Shown here: positions 58,492-64,000 of the stretch, piece after piece | Layout of the letters: each line of letters begins with the position of its first letter | Numbering within the stretch: position 1 is the stretch's first letter | Source: Neckera pumila | Taxonomy: Eukaryota; Streptophyta; Bryopsida; Hypnales; Neckeraceae | Reading direction: 5' to 3' | Assembly: GCA_963969595.1 (NCBI GenBank) | Contig: OZ018412.1 | Span: 250,501 to 314,500 of the forward strand | DNA length: 64,000 nt | Notes under the pieces: model-generated | The model's database searches: none | What the model was told of the DNA's origin: nothing | Seen by the model: the letters and a program-made list of their open reading frames with translations, nothing else | Position numbers and translations under genes: made by a program

Positions 58492-58730
58492 AATTACCTA
58501 AATGAATAGGATAAGACTATTTAAAGAATATTTTGCTTCTAATTTAGAAGTCCATTTTCTTGCAATCTATAGCTTCTAAAATTTTTTCACAAACTCCATC
58601 ATAGTTAAAGTTACTTAAATGAATAGGATAAGACTAATTAAAGAATATTTTGCTTCTAATTTAAAAGCCTATTAATTTGCAATCTATAGCTTCTAAATTT
58701 TTTTCACAAACTCCATCATAGTAGTGTAGT
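58492..58730 (+). repeat. 117-base tandem duplication
   Basis: AAATGAATAGGATAAGACTA recurs at 117-base spacing (58500 and 58617), followed in both units by GAATATTTTGCTTCTAATTT and CTCCATCATAGT. A few substitutions separate the copies. Confidence 0.9.
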
Positions 58731-59439
58731 GCAATTTTTGTAGTTGAATTTCAAAAGAGTTTCTATTAAAAAAACTATTCGTCAATGAACTAAAAAGATA
58801 GGAGCTACTAACCACTTTTGCCCAAAAATGTATTCAAGTCTTTAAAGATTTAAACCTCATTTTTCATTTCGAACTATAAATTTTTTGATGTTCAATCTAC
58901 CAATGGCTTTCAATATGAATTTCTACTTTCAATCTTAGCATTCAAGAACTAAGCAAGTAAACATTCTAAAGTGCAAATCTAGATGATGAACAGAGTGCTT
59001 TCATGCACTACTTTTGTCAAACAACTTCTCATTCATCTAAGGTAATACTTGAATGTTTAAAAAACAACCTTTTTTATAGTATGTTTGATGAAATTGAACT
59101 AAGTATTATATTTATATGAAAATATAAGCAAAAATGTCTAATATTTCTAAAAAGAACTTATTAATAGACATTAACCTTGATAGATGACTTCATCTATTAA
59201 CTCTAAAAACAAAGAATGCACCTATTGATTCTTTGTTTTTCTTTCACTAAAATCAATAGTGCTCCCTTGATTAAGATGGAAAATTCAACAAGTTTGTAGA
59301 ATTTACAATTGGTGAGTTTGAAAACAACCGTTTTGATTGATAAATAGACAGTTGAGCTGTTTCCAAACAGCCGAACAATGTCCTGTTTCAAGTCTTTAGT
59401 TGCTTGAAAGAGTATCACTTGTCGAGACAAACCCCAATG

Positions 59440-60930
59440 TGGAGCTCAAACAAACTTGTCCCCCACAAACCATAGAAGCTGGAAAACACAGTTTAAATAC
59501 GGTCATATTTAACAATTATACTAACAATACAGCCGCTACACATTGCTCCATCTCTTAGTGGAAATTCTGCACCTTGGAATAGCAATTGTGAACAGCCAAA
59601 ATGTTACACAGCAAGGTAGCTTCCAAATGCTAAATATTTACAAATTCGTTCAAATCAAGTGACGAGAACAGGCACTTCCGCAAGAAGGGGAGACGAGAAC
59701 GGCAACAAGAGCAGAACGTCACTCTGAGAAAGCAGTATCGCATTCCCGTCTGCTTCCATGCGGTGGAGATGCTCTCACCACAACTGGCCGTTTCCGATGA
59801 CGTCACCAATGACGCAAAAATGTCTTGCTGAGTGGTGTTGCACTGTTGCGTGGATTGCGCTGTGGTAGTTCCCGAAGAAGTGCAGACGGAACGGCACCTA
59901 CCTCGCGACTGCACCCGGGGAAGAGGCTTTGACGTTGTTGGTCACGTTCCTGCGGTGGCGATGCTCTTAGGCTATAGTATGCCTGAAAATCCTCAGGGAC
60001 TACTCTCAAACTCTCACAAGATCTGAGAGACCACTCTCCGGGCTACGCCGACAACTCCAGACGACGCCGTCACTGTCAATCAAAGATACCATCAATCTAA
60101 CGCATCAGTTCCTGAAGTGATCATGAGTTGGGTCCGGTGAAAGATATACTGTCATAAAACACCAAAATCACTCGGCAAACACTATATATCAGTCGAGCCA
60201 AGCCCACTTCGCACCGAGAAATCCGGGTCATAGCCACAGGAAACTCGTGCTGATACCCCATATACTCTGCAAGGTCCTCAAACACGTCCCGAGCTTAGGA
60301 GGCTCAACTTGAGGAACTAAAGTTTCTCTTGCCCCAACTGCCCTGCTATACCCATATCATTACAGTAGTCGTCGGCCCTACCACTGAAGCTCCTGACACA
60401 TGTGAGATAAAGTAGACTCTACAGGCCCCACGGCCCACCACTAACTGAGTCTGGCCCAACTAACCACGCTAACCCGACGTAAACCCTACGGGCCATGACA
60501 AGGGTCTCAAACCTTGCAGGAAGTTGAATTCCATCCTCAGTATGTGACATCTCAGGCATTGACACACAGAAACTGCCGGTAAAATATGATAATGTGGATA
60601 TCTTTATTGCCAACATAGAAAACGTATGACTGTTAATTACAATGCGTCCTCATCACGACCGCGATCAGTAGGTCGTGACTTTGGTAGCTTGGATTCTCTC
60701 TCAGGAGCCATGACATCGAGCAAATGTAATGGCGCTGAACAAGATCGATAGATCCACACATATATGCAACAGCTTAAGGGCCATGCCTTGGTACTAAAAA
60801 CCTAGCCACTGAAGCCGACAAGGACATTTCTTTGGATCGAACAACCCCTCATGTTCACGGACAGCTGCGGAAAAGGAATTCAATGTCTTCTTGACTTATA
60901 CTGACATAGAAAGTCCATCTTCCGATCCCG
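59440..60930. other. GC-balanced stretch of unknown content next to the KP4-like gene
   Basis: Composition shifts sharply from AT-rich to balanced at about 59620. Frames exist mainly on the minus strand (59630-59914, 59803-60009, 60419-60616) but are short, overlapping and without motifs. It could be the downstream region of the KP4-like gene or an old retroelement fragment. Confidence 0.3.
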
Positions 60931-60939
60931 AGAAGCACT

Positions 60940-61332
60940 TCACGGGCTGGAGACAAAGTTGACGGTGAGCTGTCCATTATTTACGTTGTTGCCGGGTTCA
61001 GTGGGGTCGCTGCCACAGACGGTGCAGCCGTGGTTCAGCAGATCGGTAACAAAGCCCTTGATCTGCGCTGCATTTTTGGTGCCCGGTGAAGCGACGTTCT
61101 GCAAGAAGGCACAGATATTGCCGACGCAAGCAATGTGCACACCGTTGCTGAAGACGTTGCCGTCGGGAATGGCTTGTACTTTGGTGTTGATCTCAGACAG
61201 GGTGTGGCCGCTCTGGAAACCGCAGTTGCTACTACCCCTGCAATTTATACCCAAGGCGCTCGTGTTTCCTGCAGCGCTCAGCAGCAAGACGCACAGCAGA
61301 AGGGCGACCGCTTTACGTTCCATGGTGGCCAT
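60940..61332 (-). CDS. KP4-like killer-toxin-fold secreted protein
   Basis: An intronless minus-strand frame encodes 130 residues; a TAA directly precedes the first ATG. Residues 1-26 form a signal peptide (AVALLLCVLLLSAAG), leaving a mature chain of about 104 residues starting near LGINCRGSSNCG. It has six cysteines (31, 37, 69, 74, 103, 106), fewer than the viral killer toxin but typical for cellular KP4-like proteins. The blocks INCRGSSNCG, HIACVGNICAFLQN, HGCTVCGSDP and NNGQLTVNFV identify the family. KP4 toxins act on fungal calcium uptake; the plant homologues are thought to be fungal-derived defence or secreted signalling proteins. Activity of this one is unknown. No breaks are seen, so it may be expressed. 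Confidence 0.85.
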   Translation of the reverse strand: MATMERKAVALLLCVLLLSAAGNTSALGINCRGSSNCGFQSGHTLSEINTKVQAIPDGNVFSNGVHIACVGNICAFLQNVASPGTKNAAQIKGFVTDLLNHGCTVCGSDPTEPGNNVNNGQLTVNFVSSP

Positions 61333-61459
61333 TTAGAAGCGGAGTACGTGCAGACCAGAAGCAGCTGAGGAATGAGAAGATATGCTCAATGCTAGAATTG
61401 AAGCGAAAGATTGCTGGATGGTCGCCTTCAACGATGAAAATATGCGACAGAAGGCTTCA

Positions 61460-61466
61460 ATTTATA
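61460..61466 (-). promoter_or_regulatory. Probable TATA box of the KP4-like gene
   Basis: TATAAAT on the minus strand about 128 bases upstream of the start codon would give a leader of roughly 100 bases. Confidence 0.5.
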
Positions 61467-62355
61467 CTTTCCGGGGACAGCGATCTCTTCCCAGCTTACA
61501 TCTTGGCTAGTAAAACGCGCCGTTTGGATTTGAATTTTGTGACTGAAGCATGAAAGTCTTTGTTTATCCACCAAGGACTTGACAGATGCGTCCACATACA
61601 GTACGTCGCTTGCAAGTTCAGTTGTTTTTCGTCCGTTTCACCTCCGCCAATCGTGTGCAGTGGCGCCAAACACGAAGTACGACCATTACTGCCTGGATGG
61701 CTATGCTGACCAAACATGAAGTAGATAACTTCCACCTGATTGGGCGAGTGTGGATTCATTGGGGTTGCCTGTAATCATCCATGACACAAATGTCTATGGT
61801 CTCTTCCCGGCTGACGTCACGCTGACAACCACGTTCCTGCAACCAAACTTGACCATCTGCTCTGTGACAGCAAGTGAAACCGGATATTGGAGGGTCTCTG
61901 GGGGCTTGGGCCGGATCTCAACTGAGTCCCTCCCCAAAAGCTGCTTTTCAAAATCCAGTGGATGAGGTAAGCGACTTGGAAAGTGAATTTTGATCCCCTT
62001 CTGGACATTTTGTAAGTCACAAGAAGTTGACAAGCTTCCTTGCCACCCTTCTCAATTGTCAACTCATCTAACGTTGACAATGCAAATTGGTGAATGTTGG
62101 AGGAACTTCACTCATAACTTAGTGAGTGAATATTTTTCAAGTTCAATTTGAAGATGTGCTTCCACAATTGTTTCTTTCCCGAAGTAGTGGCTGGAGAGCA
62201 ACTTCTATACATTTTCAGGGATCTTCTCCTTATCTTCTTTCTTATTTGCATTGTTGGTGAAATATTTGTATTTAGGGTTTCTTACTTTCTTTTGTGGTTT
62301 AAAATTTTTTTATTGAACAATTTTATTTGGTTTAGGGACAACTTATAACCAAATC
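61467..62355. other. Intergenic region between the KP4-like gene and the hAT remnant
   Basis: Balanced composition to about 62000, then AT-rich. No supported gene. Confidence 0.4.
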
Positions 62356-63568
62356 ATGGCTAAGCGTTAAAGAAGCATTAGAAACATGTTGCTATCCAAT
62401 GAAAGAAATAATGATTTAACCTTAGTGAAAATATCACAAGGTACTACTTCATCCAACAATAACACAACTTTAAATTCCATTGAATTAGCATCAAAATCAT
62501 GGAAAGATGCATGGTACACACAATTTGATTGAATTCAATTCAATTCAATTCCACACTAGGGAAGTTTTTTTGTAAAACATGTAAAGAAAAGGGTGGTAAA
62601 TCTGTTTTTGCAAAACAAGGCTCAGTAAACATCAAAGTCTCAGCCTTCTAAGATCACGCTAAATTTGATGAACGTAGAAGGTTAATATGGGCTAACCACT
62701 TAGGTCAAAAAATCATGGAGAAAGTCATCATGGAATCTATTAAGACATATGACAAAGCTATTTTAGCCCTCTTTAAAGCAGCTTACTACATTGGTAAAAA
62801 ATTATTGTCTTTTTCTAAATTCATTGGATTGTGTAAATTGCTTATCTCCTTGAATGCATGCATCACTAAAGAATTATATATATCATGATGAAAAATCATG
62901 CTTTGACCTAATTTTTTTAATATCAAATGTGATTAAAAAACAAACTAATTGATAGAGTTAAAGACTCTAAATACTTTGGCATTATGATAGATGAGTCTAC
63001 ACATATTTTTGTTTAGGGTTACATGGTTGTTTTTGGAACTTTTATAGAAGGGAGAATGCCTGCATGTGTATTTTTAGGGTTGGTAGAATGTGTACATGGA
63101 AAAAAAGATTCTACTTTCATATATGATGCTTTAATATCCACTTTGAAGGACTGGAGATTGGACTTCAACAAATTCTTAGGTTTTGGCTCAGATAGAGCAT
63201 CTGTAATGGTGAGATCTAAAGCTGAAGTTGTAATCCAGCTTAAAAACAAGGTAAATCCCCATCTTCTTGCTGTACATTGCATTGCTCATAGAACAAATTT
63301 GGCTTCTTTAGAAGCAGCTAAAGGACTTAGTTGTTCATCATTATCTAATGAAATAGATAACCTTATTAATTCCGTAGCTTCACATTTCAAGAAGTTTGCA
63401 AACAAGAAGTCCTCTTTGCAAACTTTGCAAAAAGAATTATTTGACTCTCAAAAATTCCTAAAAAGATTTCATAAAATCCAGTGGTTATCTAGGTGGCAAG
63501 CTCTTACAGCTCTTTGTAATAATTTGGAGAGTGTTTTGGTATATTTTCAAGACACCTCATATAAATAG
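62356..63568 (+). pseudogene. Decayed hAT-type transposase (DUF4371/ZNF862-like)
   Basis: A discontinuous frame begins at ATG 62356 but meets TAA after four codons, then more stops and at least one frameshift before the long open part 63023-63568. Early pieces show KFFCKTCKEKGGKSVFAKQG, like the N-terminal zinc finger of these proteins. The open part shows DFNKFLGFGSDRASVM, NPHLLAVHCIAHRTNLA and the later WLSRWQALTAL, which are the conserved core of hAT/DUF4371 transposases. The C-terminal hAT dimerisation region is missing, and terminal inverted repeats were not found. The element is therefore inactive. Confidence 0.8.
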
Positions 63569-63571
63569 GAA

Positions 63572-64000
63572 GATATACTATGAATATAATATTATCCTAT
63601 GAACATATTTGTATTACGATTAATATATTAATATCAAAATGAAAATTCATATATATTCTTATGAATATACAAATATTCTTAGAAATATTCATGAATTTTC
63701 GTGTTTATTATAATATTTATATATGATGATATAAAGTTAGTGCAGAAAATTGACCACTGAATACAAAACATGGTATATCAAAATAAATAAATAAGTAAAT
63801 TAAATTAAATAAAAAAACACAAAAACATGTTCACTCCAACTTTCTATCTTCCTGCACATGTTCATGGATGTCATTCTCCTTCTCATTATTATCTAGTGCA
63901 TTGAATATAGCTTGGATACTTTGTTACCATGGCCTGATACAGTCTAACCTCTTTTATATGACACCCTTTAATATGATATTTCTCATGTTATGACAAGATT
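63572..64000. other. AT-rich DNA to the window end
   Basis: Extremely AT-rich, with repeated ATGAATAT words around 63590-63690 in both orientations. No gene seen. Confidence 0.5.

Overview
The window looks like nuclear DNA of a land plant. The base composition is strongly AT-rich, with gene islands that are visibly richer in GC. The genes carry GT-AG introns of roughly 80 to 800 bases, and the protein families (NPH3-type BTB, plant GH31 alpha-glucosidase, epsin-type ENTH) are typical of plants. A small secreted protein with a KP4-type killer-toxin fold points to a seedless plant, most likely a moss, because KP4-like genes are known in mosses as well as fungi. That taxonomic step is inference; a liverwort or lycophyte is not excluded.

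Layout. 1-9.2 kb: AT-rich repeat field with nested copies of two DNA-transposon-like families. 9.2-14 kb: an NPH3/BTB gene on the plus strand (10456-13943), spliced here into four long exons plus a probable 24-base micro-exon. 14-24.5 kb: AT-rich, with a complete non-autonomous CACTA element (15988-17870) carrying a long internal hairpin, a related partial element (about 21421-23233), and a long AT microsatellite. 24.8-29 kb: a five-exon ENTH (epsin-like) gene on the plus strand. 29.6-34 kb: a five-exon GH31 alpha-glucosidase gene on the minus strand, convergent with the ENTH gene. 34-53 kb: repeats, minisatellites, TTAA-flanked terminal-inverted-repeat elements, a broken reading frame at 47.7 kb and a CCGG-rich stretch with a charged reading frame at 51.1-52.6 kb. 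53-57.2 kb: weak gene-like signals, including a reading frame that resembles the C-terminal part of plant F-box proteins. 60.9-61.5 kb: the intronless KP4-like gene on the minus strand. 62.3-63.6 kb: a decayed hAT-type transposase.

The four confident genes are single-copy neighbours with no sign of a shared pathway: blue-light/auxin-type signalling adaptor (NPH3 family), clathrin-linked vesicle traffic (ENTH), secreted or vacuolar glucoside hydrolysis (GH31) and a secreted small cysteine-rich protein (KP4-like). The most unusual material is repetitive: a family of roughly 0.6-0.9 kb elements that start CCCCTAAA, end TTTAGGGG and sit in TTAA, as piggyBac-type elements do, and in which no transposase frame is visible.
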